DNA of 64,000 nt from Spirodela intermedia (taxonomy: Eukaryota; Streptophyta; Magnoliopsida; Alismatales; Araceae), in NCBI GenBank assembly GCA_902729315.2, contig LR746265.1:7322892-7386891 (forward strand), given 5' to 3'. This document shows positions 38,108 to 52,085 of the stretch, one piece after another (position 1 is the stretch's first letter; each line of letters opens with the position of its first letter). Under the pieces are notes generated by a model. It did no database searches. It was not told the origin of the DNA and saw only the letters and a program-made list of their open reading frames with translations. The position numbers were made by a program, and so were the translations under genes.

Positions 38108-38725
38108 ATGGCCACGGACTCGAGCTCCGTTCGCGGCGGCTTCGCCGCCCCTGGGGATGGCGACGGCGCCGGAGGCAGAAGCATAAGGCTCTTCGGAACA
38201 TGGATACAGTGCCCTCAGGCAGAACACCGGAAACCAGAAATAGGGGATGAACGGTCGCCACATCTTCAACAGCAGAGGCAACAAGTTGAGAAGGAAAATC
38301 TAGACGACGGCGACGCCAAGGCCACTGCAAAGTCCGCTTCCAAGAACAAAGGTACGCAGAGATTTCTGGATCTCTCTCTCTCTCGTTCTCTCTCTAGCTT
38401 TCTTCTCCGTCCGCTATGTGTGACGTTCGAGGGATTGCTGCGATGGGCAGGGAGCAAATGGACAGCGGAGGAGCACAAGGCCTTCCTGAAGGGTCTGGCG
38501 GAGAAGGGGAAGGGTAACTGGAAGGACATCTCCCGAGAGTTCGTGAAGACGCGGACCTCCACGCAGGTCATGACCCACGCCCAGAAGTACTTCCTCCGCC
38601 AGACCAAGCCGCTCAAGAGCAACAACATCAGCCTTTTTGACCTCACCCTCGAATCCGAAACCAAGCCCCAGCAGCCGCCGGGAAGTCATTTCTTCAGGCT
38701 CGTGAAGTTCATCGAAAACCCATAA
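38108..38725 (+). CDS. One-repeat MYB-like transcription factor, (S/T)HAQKYF type
   Basis: Two exons, 38108-38351 and 38451-38725, with a 99-bp GT-AG intron (phase 1), give 172 residues. An N-terminal R-L-F-G motif at 27-30 resembles the R/KLFG repression motif of KUA1/MYBH-type proteins. A Gln/Lys-rich linker leads to the single MYB repeat at about 84-132, with W85 and W105 and the recognition-helix signature THAQKYF at 123-129. This class binds I-box or TATCCA-type sites as a nuclear regulator. After the repeat comes NNISLFDLT (about 139-147), a conserved extension seen in this group. The intron length is a multiple of three and contains no stop, so its retention would add 33 residues in frame. 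An upstream in-frame TTG (38078) is not needed as a start. The exact target and pathway cannot be read from sequence. Confidence 0.85.
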   Translation: MATDSSSVRGGFAAPGDGDGAGGRSIRLFGTWIQCPQAEHRKPEIGDERSPHLQQQRQQVEKENLDDGDAKATAKSASKNKGTQRFLDLSLSRSLSSFLLRPLCVTFEGLLRWAGSKWTAEEHKAFLKGLAEKGKGNWKDISREFVKTRTSTQVMTHAQKYFLRQTKPLKSNNISLFDLTLESETKPQQPPGSHFFRLVKFIENP

Positions 38726-41106
<2,381 letters not shown>

Positions 41107-42045
41107 TCAGCAGATGACGCACGCATTGGGATCCTCCTCTCCACCGTAGACGTAGTACCGGGTGGGATCGTAGATGATCACGTGGTCGACGTTCTTCTTG
41201 GTCTCCTCCTTCTTCTCCTCCTTCTTCTCCTCCTTCTTTTCTTCCTTGGCGGGGCCGATGGTGAGGACCTCCGTGTACCAGTTCTTCCTCAGCTTGGCGA
41301 CCACTGCGCAGGGGTCGACGACGCCGATCACCGTCATCTTCTTGTCCTTCATGTCCATGGCGATGGAGTCGATCCCTGGAGGAGCGGAGGAAGACGACGA
41401 TGAGAAACCCTAAAACAGAGGTCTAGAGGAGGAGGACGAGAGGATATCGGAGCAGCTGAAAGAAGGGCTTTCTGGGTACCTGGGAGGGTGGTGACGGCCT
41501 TCAGGGCCCTCTTCTTGGCCTTGTTGTCGGGAACGTCCACCTTCAGCACCAGCTTCTGCAATCAAATCCAGGAATTCACGGTGAGTAAATTTCAAACACT
41601 AATCAGAAGAAAGGATATATTTCGTTCGAGAAATCAAAATCCTACGCACGCCTTCAAATCGAATCCCGGAAAAGAGAAACAGAAAGGCCGAAGAAGGTGA
41701 GGAAATTCATGTGTTTTGCTTCGAGTAAGCTCCGATTCAGTCTGCAAAACTTCACAGGGAGGGAGAATCCCGGTTTCTGATGGTGGTGGGTAACAGAGAA
41801 AGCTCTTCGTCCACTAACTCGAAGTCAACTCCGACAGAGGGAAATTCAGATGTTCTGGGGAATCTCCGCGGCGGAAAGCGGGGAAGGAAAAGGTGTTCCG
41901 GAACAGAGGAGCACGAGGAATCGCCTGAAATGGCGGGGCGGCGAGAAGAAAGGCAACGTTCGTGGAATCCCACGAAGTATGACCAGGGAAAGGGAGCTTG
42001 GCGATCGAAGTAACACCGGACACCCACCTTCTCCGCCGTAGCCAT
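41107..42045 (-). CDS. Heavy-metal-associated isoprenylated plant protein (HIPP), C-terminal CVIC
   Basis: Three exons on the minus strand, 42045-42028, 41555-41480 and 41375-41107, join in frame to give 120 residues. The HMA fold covers about residues 6-72, from [21 protein letters not shown] through [18 protein letters not shown] to VVAKLRKNW. The metal-binding MxCxxC loop is replaced by DVPDN, so copper or zinc binding through the usual cysteines is not expected. A Lys/Glu repeat linker ([10 protein letters not shown], about 80-93) follows, then a Tyr-rich stretch and the C-terminal CaaX box CVIC, a signal for isoprenylation and membrane attachment. The size and the DVxDxKAK pattern fit the HIPP39-like clade, in which the cysteines are normally absent. 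The role is probably as a membrane-tethered adaptor rather than a metal chaperone, which is an inference. GA-rich DNA at about 42130-42165 would be a CT-rich leader on this strand. Confidence 0.9.
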
Positions 42046-42541
42046 GGAGTCTCTAAGCAGGAATCCTCTTTGAGCGGGCGAGTCTTTCCGGTCTCGAAGA
42101 AGAACACACAGAGAACAGTGAACGAGTAAGCGAGAGAGAGAGGGAGAGAGAAAGAGAGAGGGAGTTCAGGAGGCAGAGAGTGGAGCTGTGGGGAGAGGAA
42201 GAGAGCGGAGGGGGGTTGATAACGGCAATGGAGAGCTGGGCGGTCAGATATGAGGGGCAAGAAGGGACGAGCTTCGCTGGTGGGGTAGGGTCACCAGGAG
42301 CGTGTTGAAGGGGTCAGAAGGGGGATGGAGCGGCATCATCCATGAGACTGGTCTGAGATGGACGACTGCAATCTCATCCCTTTTGATAGATGACGACCAT
42401 CGTTCCCCCCTCCCCCCCGCCTGTGTGGAAGCTTCCATTGGACCTTCCCAGCCGCATCCCCCCCTGTCCCACTCGGCCCTCCCAGATCCTCAGACAACGA
42501 CATGGGCGGCCTCGATCGCCTCTCCTGAGTGATCTCCTCTT

Positions 42542-42572
<31 letters not shown>

Positions 42573-43467
42573 TCTGGGGCGGTCTCCGCAATTGTATATT
42601 AAAACTATGTGAGAGGCGAGGAAAGGGCCGCAGCGGCGGGACCTCCGGTGGGCTCCCACCGGCGGTGAGTTCCCAAGCCGCTGATCGAACTGTTGAGGAG
42701 AAAACCTGTGGGAGTGGGTGGGGCCCAGGGGACCTCATTCAACGGCCGACGACCCACCAACCACATCTACACGTAGATTGGGCGAGCTCAGATGGTTCCG
42801 CCGCCGTCGATGGGCTACTCCTCCTAAATATTCTTCTTCGGGGTCCGGTCTGACCGCCCCACGCGTGTTCCCACTTGAAGCAAAACGCGGTGTGTGGCGT
42901 TGACTTAACGAGGTCGTTCGGTCAATGGCCTCCTCCGCAAGAAAGGTCACTTTCCCGACAAAACTCTCTCCTTCTACGCTTCCTTCAGAGATCCCCAGAT
43001 GGAGAGAAGCCTTGGATTGGAGAAGAAGAGGGAGAGAGGTGCTATCGGGGAATGACGACGGGGAAGCCGATTACCGATCTTTTTTTTTTCGCGAATCCCT
43101 CGTAAGATTTCTATCTTGCCTAAAACCCCGGTATGTGGCAATGATATTGTCTGTGCGTACGGCTGAATGTATACGTATTATAATAAAGATATTCAGGAGG
43201 GACTTGTTCAAAAAAGTACGCTCTTCGAACCTAATGCACTGTTCCTCACCGAGTCTACATGGTCCGTTGACTTGCTGTATGACCTAAATAATATCGGGAA
43301 AATACTCTCATGGAGCGTCTGACCGGGTAAACTCTTCGAGTCATAATGTTAGAGATAGAAAGAGAGACAAGGAGATGGATAGATAGAGAGAGCGAGAGAG
43401 AGGGAGGGAGGGAGTGGACCGCTAAACTGAGCGCTTTAGGAGATGTTTGAATGGTTCAACCTTGGAC

Positions 43468-43500
<33 letters not shown>

Positions 43501-43554
43501 GTGGACCGCTAAACTGAGCGCTTTAGGAGATGTTTGAATGGTTCAACCTTGGAC

Positions 43555-43587
<33 letters not shown>

Positions 43588-44288
43588 GTGGGCCGCTCAA
43601 CTGAACGAGATGTTTGAATGGTTCAATCCTTGGACTGCAAGTAGTGCGGGTAGAGAGTGAGACAAAGAAGCAGATACGAATGGAAAAAAATGTAGACGGA
43701 GCTTTGAGAATTACAGTCAACGTATCGAACATGCGTGAGACGTCCTCTTTCTCTCTGTCTCTCTCTCTCTCCCTCTAAAGTAGTCCCATCGCTAGAATGC
43801 TATTAAAGCGATGTTCAGCGAGGCTCGCAATTTGGAAAACCAGAGACTTTACGCCGGACCGTGGGAGACACAGAACAGTATCGATTCGAACCGTAATCGC
43901 GCCCATTGACCGTACAAGGATCCCGACACGATGGTCAGCGATGAGACTCTCTCTCTCTCTCTCTCTCTCTTCCGCTCTCTCCCCGGATGTCAAAACATGG
44001 TGAGAAAGAGATGAAACCGGAGAATAGATCAACGTCTGTTTTGGTTCCATCTGTCCACAAACTAAGTAAACTATCAACAAGTTCCTCATTTTTGTACCCA
44101 GATTCGTATTTAGTCCTTACAGTCAACGGTGCAGCAAATTCTTGAAAATATTTAATTAATTTTCATACATGCGGCTCAATATTCGGATGACAACAATGTC
44201 CTCTAATTGGTCAAGTGCCTCTGGGGTGAGAAATGACTTGCAAAGGAGATAAGGGGGATACTACAGTTGCAGGCCAAAAGGGGCTCTT

Positions 44289-44337
<49 letters not shown>

Positions 44338-44429
44338 CCCACCACCCATCTATATATCGTCTAAGTTAAAACCATCGAAGGATACCCACACGATGGCCCA
44401 AAGTAGATTTTTAGCGTCAATGGGTTCAA

Positions 44430-44476
<47 letters not shown>

Positions 44477-45344
44477 CAATTACTATCTCTATCTCTATCT
44501 CTCTCACCAGATTGGACATCAACAGTATTCTACGTCCATAATGACCGCGACTCGGTCGGAATCAGTAGCGAGAGCAAAAATGAAGAGAGAGAAAGAGGGA
44601 GAGAGCACTCTTCCCGGTCGTAGATGTGATGTGCGCTTAGTCGCTGTCTAGCTCCTCAGATTGGGCCCAATAGATGGGGGCATATTACAACCATTCTTTG
44701 CCACATATCATCAACCCTCGAAGAGTTCCGGTTGACCGTCCATCTCTTCGGTCCTCGCGGGCATCACTCCCTCCTCATGTTGACCGTGTCTCTGGCAAAT
44801 TACCCCCCAGCTCATACGAACAGACACCCACGCCCCCTCCCTCCACCAAAGCTAATGGGATAAGGTATGAATAATAACAGACAAACAAAGTCAACGGGAT
44901 TAAATATATGATTTTTTTCAGAACAAAATAATTGGGAATACCTAAACTACTAATCCAATAATTATATCATTCTTGATTCCGTCTTTTCTAATTTTTTATA
45001 ATTTTTAAAAATCCCAATCAATAATGATTGGATTGTAATTAACAGAGAAATAAATAAAAAAACGAGAGGCGGGAGTGGGCTTATTTGATTGATATTCCCT
45101 GTAAGGTTGACAACTAGTAATAATTCGTGCTTTGTCTGATGCACAGCTGGCATGCTTCCAGCGCCCCCCGGAGACAAGTGACCAAGTTGGTGGGGCCACT
45201 TGCGTGAACTCCATCTGCTGTTTCAAAGGCTGAGGAGTATGCCAAGAAAGAAAAAACCATCTCAAGTTCGAGTGTCGCTTATCACTGAATTCGGTTTCAG
45301 AAGAAAAAAAACCCATCTCAAATCCACTCTAGATAGTCATATGT
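42046..45344. other. Spacer with minisatellite and CT/GA tracts
   Basis: No gene is supported. It contains the 87-bp minisatellite at 43397-43640, (CT)n tracts at 42550-42570 and 43953-43970, (GA)n at 44290-44334 and (CT)n at 44433-44473. Open frames in the GC-rich 42.3-43.2 kb part occur on both strands at once and carry no domain. Confidence 0.55.
43397..43640. repeat. 87-bp minisatellite, about 2.7 copies
   Basis: The block 'gtggaccgctaaactgagcg' recurs at 43414 and 43501, with a shortened, mutated copy at 43588 (gtgggccgctcaactgaacg). The spacing is exactly 87 bp both times. Each unit contains a GA/GGGA-rich half and a unique half with 'gatgtttgaatggttcaa'. Units 1 and 2 are nearly identical, and unit 3 lacks about 9 bp. 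Confidence 0.85.
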
Positions 45345-45406
45345 CACTCTAAGAGCGAGAGAGAGAGTGAGAGAGAGAGAGAGCGGGAGAGAGAGCGAGA
45401 GAGAGC

Positions 45407-45501
<95 letters not shown>

Positions 45502-45713
45502 GGGGAGAGGGAGAGGGAGAGGAGGGAGAGGAGGGAGAGGAGAGAGAGAGAGAGGGAGAGAGGAGAGGGAGGAGAAAGAGGGGGAGGAGAAAGAGGAGAG
45601 GGAGGAAGGAGAGAGAGAGAGAGAGAGAGAGGGAGGGAGAAAGAGGGAGAGGGAGAAGAGGGGGGAGAGAGAGAGAGAGAGAGAGGGGAGGAGAAAGAGG
45701 AGAGGGAGAAGAG

Positions 45714-45747
<34 letters not shown>

Positions 45748-45824
45748 GAGAAAGAGGAGAGGGAGAAGAGGGGGAGAGGAGAGAGAGAGAGAGAGGGAGG
45801 GAGAAAGAGGAGAGGGAGAAGAGG

Positions 45825-45865
<41 letters not shown>

Positions 45866-46009
45866 GGGAGAAGAGGGAGAGGGAGAAAGGAGAGAGAGAG
45901 AGAGAGAGAGAGAGGAGGAGAAAGAGGAGAGGAAGGGGAGAGAGAGACCGAGAGAGAGAGAGAGAGGAGGAGAAAGAGGGAGAGGGAGAAGGGGAGAGAG
46001 AGAGCTGAA

Positions 46010-46040
<31 letters not shown>

Positions 46041-46072
46041 GGAGAGGGAGAAGGGAGAGGAGAGAGCGAGAG

Positions 46073-46165
<93 letters not shown>

Positions 46166-46293
46166 GAGAGGGAGAGGGAGAGGAAAAGAGGGAGAGAGAG
46201 AGAAGAGAGAGGGAGAGGAGGGAGAGGGAGGGAGAAAGAGGAGAGGGGGAAGGGGAGAGAGAGATAAATAGATAGATAGATAGGTCGACAGAC

Positions 46294-46324
<31 letters not shown>

Positions 46325-46343
46325 TAGATAGATAGATAGATAG

Positions 46344-46437
<94 letters not shown>

Positions 46438-46539
46438 GGAGAGGGAGTGGGAGAGGGAGTGGGAGAGGGAGAGAGAAAGAGGGAGAGAGAGAGAGAGAGA
46501 GGGAGAGAGGGAGAGGGAGGGAGAAAGAGGGAGAGAGAG
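45345..46539. repeat. Giant compound (GA)n/(GGGA)n/(GATA)n microsatellite, about 1.2 kb
   Basis: The tract is almost wholly purine on the + strand for about 1.2 kb. It has pure GA blocks, GGGAGA and GAAAGAGGAGAGGGAGAAG higher-order units repeated many times between 45560 and 46020, and two GATA blocks near 46263-46286 and 46323-46345. The 416- and 504-residue Ser-Leu and 213-residue Arg-Glu open frames here are artefacts of the repeat. The right end is the left LTR of a gypsy element, and matching repeat resumes beyond the right LTR. Confidence 0.95.
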
Positions 46540-47115
46540 TGATGACAGCCCTTTGACTGAGGTGTCAAAACACAAATGGTTTAATAAATAAACCCAAAAC
46601 TCCTGGAGCCTGAGCTCCAGACAACTCCTGTTGGAAGGCTGTGAATGGCTGGGAGATCGACGAGAGAGAGAGAGAGAGAGAGAGTCAACAAGGGACATGG
46701 GGATACAGAGAGATAGAATACAATAACCAAGACCTCTCAGGTCTTGGGGTCGCCGATGCGAGATGACAAATCTCCTCTCTGCACGGTGTTCTTCACGAGG
46801 TTCTTCTGACCTCCTTTTCTTGTGGCCACTCGGCCCCTCTTTATAGCTGAAATCCTTTGGCATCAGTGACCACCTCCCCTCTCACTTTGATTGGGTATGA
46901 CAGGACTTGAGTGTCATGCTTCATCCTTATTAAGTCTACCACAGTTCCCTGCCAAATTTCATCTGCCGCACACGTCTCTTGCCCTGTAGGCTTCCCATGT
47001 GCAGTTGTCCCCTTCGGTGTCTAGATCTTGTTTGTCTTGCTTCGTTCCTAGGTTAGGCTGGCTTCTTCGAGACCTTTTTCCCTGTGAGCCCATTTGGGTT
47101 GTTAGGGTCTCAACA
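46540..47115 (-). repeat. 3' LTR of the gypsy element (left copy)
   Basis: It begins tgatgacagccctttgactg on the + strand and ends gggtctcaaca, so it has TG...CA ends. It aligns along its length with 51402-51983, sharing 'tttaataaataaac', 'gaatacaataaccaa' and 'ttcgagacctttttcc'. It contains a short internal GA tract (about 46661-46683). Confidence 0.9.
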
Positions 47116-47130
47116 ATACTCCCCCCCCAT
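47116..47130 (-). other. Polypurine tract of the gypsy element
   Basis: On the minus strand this reads ATGGGGGGGGAGTAT immediately before the 3' LTR. This is the expected position and composition for the plus-strand primer of reverse transcription. Confidence 0.75.
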
Positions 47131-50040
47131 TTATGCACCTTGTCCTCAAGGTAGAAATTAGGAAATTGTTGTTGGATGTCACAAGCATTCTCCCAAGTGG
47201 TAGATTCGGGCGGCAATTAGTCCCAACGCAATAGTACTTTGGGATCATGAGGGCGGTAGTGGACATCTACGACCCAACCCGAAACCGTTGTCCAATGTAG
47301 CTTGCCGTCCACCGGTAACTTAGGCATTGGTTGGGCCTCCTCTCATTACTCCGCGTTTTTTAGCTATGACACGTGGAATACTAGATGGTACGCCACCAAC
47401 TCGATATGGTGGAGTATTTTGAACGGACCATAAAAATGAGGAGTGAGCTTTGCGCAGGGTCATCATGTAACCGTGGTCTGGTGATAGGGTTGTAGATAAA
47501 GGTAGATCTCTTCGCCTACTTGGAACTCGAGTTCCTCTTACTTGCAGCCGACAAATTGCTTCATCCAAGTTTGGACGCATGCCATATATTATCTGAGATA
47601 TATGAAGATCTCCTCCCGTTCTTGTAGTCATTACTCTAGATCATTCGGCGCTATTAGTTTGCTGGTGAAATGGATCAGGGTGGGTGAGGTTCGTCCATAG
47701 ACTATTTGAAATGGGGTCATCCTTGAGGAGTAGTTGAAGTTCATGTTGTATGAGAACTCTACCCACAGAAGTTACTGGTACCACTATTTTAAGTGTTTGT
47801 CTGTGAAATAACGGAGGTATGTTTCAAGCCCACAGTTGACCACTTTTGATTAGCCATCGATTTGAGGATGACAAGTGCTGATTCACCTGAGCGTGGTCCC
47901 TTGTTGATAGAAGAAAGCTTGCCATAAGCCTCTCATGAAGATCCTATCTCAATCAATAAAGATAGACCACAAAAATTCATGCAATCAAACAATATCCAAG
48001 ATGACTACTTCTGCCACCGTCTATGTTGTGAAGGGGTGTTGGAGGGCAAAAAAATGAGAGTACTTATTGAGACGATTGACGACAACTAGTATGGCATTCT
48101 AAGCATAAGAGATGAGAAATCCTTCGATAAAGTCCATTGTCAAGTCTTCTCATATTCGGTCCAGAATGGACAAATATTGAAAGAGTTTGACTAATGATAG
48201 TGGTTTTGATTTATTTTTTTGACAAACTGAGTAGGTGTCCACGTATTTTTTTACTGTTGCCTTTATTCCCTACAAATAGACGTTTTGTTTGAGCTGTAGG
48301 TAAGTCTGTTGAAAGCTAAAGTGGCCTCTTGTTGCTGTGTCGTGGAGCCCCCATAGAAGGGGTGAAAGGAGACGCGAGGTTGTCGATATCACGATTCATA
48401 TTTAGTGGAAGAGATTATCTTGCGACAATGAGTAGTGTCTCTATTTCGCTAGCTCGATAGGCAATTCTTCAATAATATTTCGAAGGTAGTGGTTGGCTTG
48501 ATTCTCCTGAGTGATTTCAGTGAGATCAACCAACTCTAGACGAGATAGATACAATGCCTAGATCCATACCTATTTGGGGGCACAAGATAGGACATTCGTC
48601 ACTCGATTATTGTGGCCTGATTTAAAGTATATCTCAAAGTTAAACAAGATAATTTTCACCAGCCACTTTTGATAATCAAGGAGGACCTATCGCTGCTCTA
48701 GAAGAAACTTTAGGATCTGCTGGCCTATAAAAATCTGGAACTTGTGGCCAAGAAGGTGATACCGCTATTTAAGAATAACGAGAACTATGACTATTAGTTT
48801 GTGCTCATAAGTTGACTTCTGTAGATGGGTCAACGCAAGAGCCTTGTTGAAGAAAGCCATGAGTCTTCAATCCTACATAAGGACAACTCTTACTCCGTGA
48901 CTAGAGGCGTTTGCCTCGAGCTCAAATGTGGTGGAGAACAAGAAATACTTGGACAAGTTGACCATTGTATTCCTTGCTGGTTCAACTGTAGACGAAGATG
49001 TTGCCGAAAAATACCAACATAAATTGTCACAAGAATGGAGCGAATATGCAGTTCATGGTGGCTTAGAAGGTGGCCAGGGTGTTGGATAATCTAAAGGGTA
49101 TGACAAGAAATTCATAATGCTTGTGATGCATTCAGAAGGCCATCTTTGGTATGTCATCTATTTGGACGTGGATCTGGTGGTAGTCAGATCGCAAGTCAAG
49201 CTTTGAGAAGATGGTGGCTCTATGCAACTCCGCAATGAACTTGTCTACAACTGAGATGGAAAATCAATTTGGAATGGTTACCTTATTCAACACACGATAA
49301 GCTATGCAGAAATGCCACGAGCTATCTTTCTTGTAGATGAGGAGTGTTGGGTTGGAGAAACGGTTATGAGAATACTAGATGAGTCTCATTGTAAACATAG
49401 TCGTCACATGTCTCTCCAATTCATTTTTTGAAAGTGAGGATAACGAAAAGGACGAGTGTGGATCGTTCGGCTGCTCGGCTCCATGATGATGTGATGCTCC
49501 TGCTCGCGGGCCGGTAGAAGATCAGTGATGTCTGTGAAGACCTGCGGAAAATGCTCCTAAAGTTTCCTTGTCAAGAGGTCGTTTAACACCATGTCATTGC
49601 TAGGTCCTAACTAGAATAGCTTGAAATATGCTTCCCCTTTGCACATCTTATTGATCAAGGTATCTAGTTGATGTTAGTTTTTTTGTTCAGGAGGTTCTAT
49701 TGTGATCATAAGCTTTTCCTTACCAACGGAGAATGATAGTATCCAATCATCTAAACCGAGTTCCAACTGGTGCCTATCTTCAATTTAATGCATCCCCAAG
49801 ATGATGTCGACTAAGGCGAGAGGGAAGAGGAGGAAGTCGTTTGAGATGACGGTATTCAAAAGATCAATAATGAGGCCATGGCACATTTTTGAGCCAAGGA
49901 TCGTCTCTCCTATTCTAGTGGCCACCCAATAAGGTGTTGTCTTGATGGTTAAAAATTGCTGCTCTCGGACTAGGCGATTGCTAATAAAGTTAAACGTTAT
50001 TCCTGTATCGAGTAGAGCGAACATTTGACGCCTTTGAATC
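47131..50040 (-). pseudogene. Decayed gypsy pol: protease, RT, RNase H, integrase
   Basis: On the minus strand, 50024-49785 is an uninterrupted 79-residue piece with ALLDTGITFNFIS, the retroviral aspartyl protease motif (DTG with the LDTGxTxNFIS pattern). Reverse transcriptase lies about 49450-48950, with a readable [17 protein letters not shown] and HYEFLVIPF, both hallmark RT phrases. Integrase core pieces (MDFIEGFLISYA, then after a stop AILVVVNRLNKYSHF) lie about 48170-48030. The C-terminal integrase/chromatin-binding segment (YGPFKILHHIELVAYHL) lies about 47440-47370. Stops and frame changes between the pieces show that no polyprotein can be made. Confidence 0.8.
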
Positions 50041-51380
50041 GTTCTCTTGAAACATATAACTCGCTCATGGAAGTAACTAGATAGTGAGTGGAGGGATTTT
50101 GAGCTAGACTATCTTGCTTTCGTCTAGTGATCGGTCATGGGGAAGCTCCTTCACTTGAGTATCGTCTGCTGTGAAGTCAGAGTCAGCAAGAGCGAAGAAA
50201 ATATTCAACTCTTGTCTACACTGATGGCTGGGCATAAATTTCTCATTGCAGTGAAAACACAAGCCTCCAACATGCTTGAATTTTAGTAGCTGTGAGGTAT
50301 AGGCATCGACGACGATTAATTTGAGGTGCTCTGTTGGTGGAGATATATGAGCTTGTCGTCATTGGGTGTCGAGACCATGGTACCCCTCACAGTTGCTCGT
50401 GCCTTATGGTGGCAGCCGTATTTGGCACCCATCATACACTGAAAACCCTTTCTTCGCTCTTCTACCTTGCCGCGGTCGACCTTCGTTTGTCAGCATCATC
50501 AGCTTGGTTTCAACCCTCTAGGTTGTTTGCATCATCGCTTCAAGGCCATGTGGGTTGAAGGTGATAACTTCTGCATGTATCTCCCACTAGAGACCCTAGA
50601 GGAAGTTGCCTTCTAGAATGGCCTCTAACACATCACGAAGTACACAAGACAATAGTCCGAACTGCTCCCAGTAATCTTCCACCGACTCTATTTGTTCAAG
50701 TTTGAGGAACTAATGCCTAAAGGAGCTGGAGTGTTTATCTCTGTAGCATTCTAATAGCTTGTACTTTAGATCTTCCCAACTGTAGAATGGCTGCAAGGAT
50801 TCAACCCATTAGAGTCAGTGGAGGGCCTTCTCGTCCATATTGATGCACGCCTCCACTAATTGCTCAGGTGTTGTTAGTCGATAAGTGGAGAAATATATTT
50901 TCACATGATATATCTAATTTTCTGGGTTGGACCCTATGAAGACAAGGAACTCCAATCATCGTTGGGGGTTGGGTTCCAGAAGCCTTCGTGGATGGCAGTA
51001 GTTAGGTGGACCGTTGTGAGGGTATGAGTTGGCAAATGAATCTTCTTGGTAACAAGGGTTATCAGGTAGACCAAAGGTTGTATTGCACTTGTATCACCGA
51101 GGGGCCACTCTTCCAATGGCTTCGGAAAATGTTTGGTCTTACCAATTCAATTGAGGGCAATGCCTACCTAGCATTGAATATTGTCCAAGATATCGGCCAT
51201 CAACCCTAATTGGTGAGAGATTGAATCCAGTCTTTGGCACATCTACCTGCTCTACCTCTATTGCTTGAAGTTGTTTGACGTGAGTCATCAGTTCATTACT
51301 GGTGAAGAGCTAGAACTCCTCCAACTCTTTTCTCGCGAGAGTCAAGCTTTGGATCAAAGGGTTTGGATCCCATAGAAACG
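50041..51380 (-). pseudogene. Decayed gypsy gag with zinc knuckle
   Basis: Minus-strand fragments match the retrotransposon gag domain: TTPEQLVEACINMDEKALHW and SWEDLKYKLLECY in the region 50890-50740, then VEDYWEQFGLL near 50680 and a final EVITFNPHGLEAMMQT near 50560. A CCHC-like zinc knuckle follows at about 50275-50230 (LCFHCNEKFMPSHQC). Stops interrupt the frame in several places. Confidence 0.75.
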
Positions 51381-51381
51381 T

Positions 51382-51399
51382 GACTGTGCTCTAATACAA
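51382..51399 (-). other. Primer-binding site, initiator tRNA-Met type
   Basis: Just inside the 5' LTR the minus strand reads TTGTATTAGAGCACAGTC, close to the plant gypsy consensus TGGTATCAGAGC that pairs with the 3' end of initiator tRNA-Met. Two mismatches fit the general decay. Confidence 0.65.
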
Positions 51400-51401
51400 A
51401 T

Positions 51402-51983
51402 TGATGACGACCCTTTGACTGAGGCATCAAACACGAACTGATTTAATAAATAAACATGTCTCGTACAAAACTCTAGGCACTTGGGCTCTAGACAACTCCC
51501 GCTAGAAGGCCGTGAATGGTTGAGAGATCAGTGAGACAGAGAGAGAGAGAGAGTCGACGAGAGATACGGGGATATAGAGAGAGAGAATACAATAACCAAA
51601 ACCTCTCATGTCTTGGGGTCACTGATGCGAGATGGCAAATCTCCACTTTGTATGAAGTTCTTCACAAAATTCTTCCAACCTTTCTTTTTTGTGGCCACTC
51701 GACCACTCTTTATAGCCAAAGTCCTCTAGCATTAGTGACTGCCTCATGTCTCACTCTGATTAGGTCCAATGGGACCTGAGTGCCGTGCTCCATCCCTGTC
51801 GGGTTTGCCACGGTTCCCCGTAGAATTTCATTCGCCGCACATGTTGCTTGTCTTGTAGGCTCCCATGTGCAATTGTCCCCTTCAATGTTTAGATCTCATC
51901 TGCCTTGCTTTGTTTTAGGATTGGGCCAACTTCTTCGAGACCTTTTTCCTTGTGAGCCCATTTGCATTGTTAGGGTCTCAATA
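51402..51983 (-). repeat. 5' LTR of the gypsy element (right copy)
   Basis: It starts tgatgacgaccctttgactg and ends near gggtctcaata, with the terminal CA apparently mutated to TA. It matches 46540-47115 end to end with many substitutions and small indels. Confidence 0.88.
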
Positions 51984-52026
51984 GGGAGATAGATAGATAG
52001 ACAAATAGATAGATAAATAGGTAGAT

Positions 52027-52085
<59 letters not shown>
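51984..52085. repeat. GATA/GA microsatellite, continuation of the 45.3-46.5 kb tract
   Basis: Directly after the right LTR come (GATA)n variants with dispersed aaatagat units, then pure (GA)n to 52084. The composition matches the GATA-plus-GA blocks at 46260-46430, which suggests one original tract interrupted by the retrotransposon. Confidence 0.8.

Larger units (their letters stand above)
46540..51983 (-). mobile_element. Ty3/gypsy LTR retrotransposon, nearly full-length but decayed
   Basis: Two direct repeats of about 576 and 582 bp flank about 4.3 kb of internal sequence. On the minus strand the order is 5' LTR (right), PBS, gag with zinc knuckle, protease, reverse transcriptase, RNase H, integrase, PPT and 3' LTR (left). 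Protease-RT-integrase order identifies Ty3/gypsy. Every domain carries stops or shifts, and the LTRs differ at many positions, so the insertion is old and not autonomous. The flanks gagag (left) and gggag (right) may be a target-site duplication with one change, but inside a GA repeat this cannot be told from chance. Confidence 0.88.

Noticed and set aside
45318-46863. Very long open frames (213-504 residues) of Ser-Leu or Arg-Glu repeats
   Set aside because: They are produced by the GA/CT microsatellite, which has no stop codon in most frames; composition is pure repeat and no domain is present.
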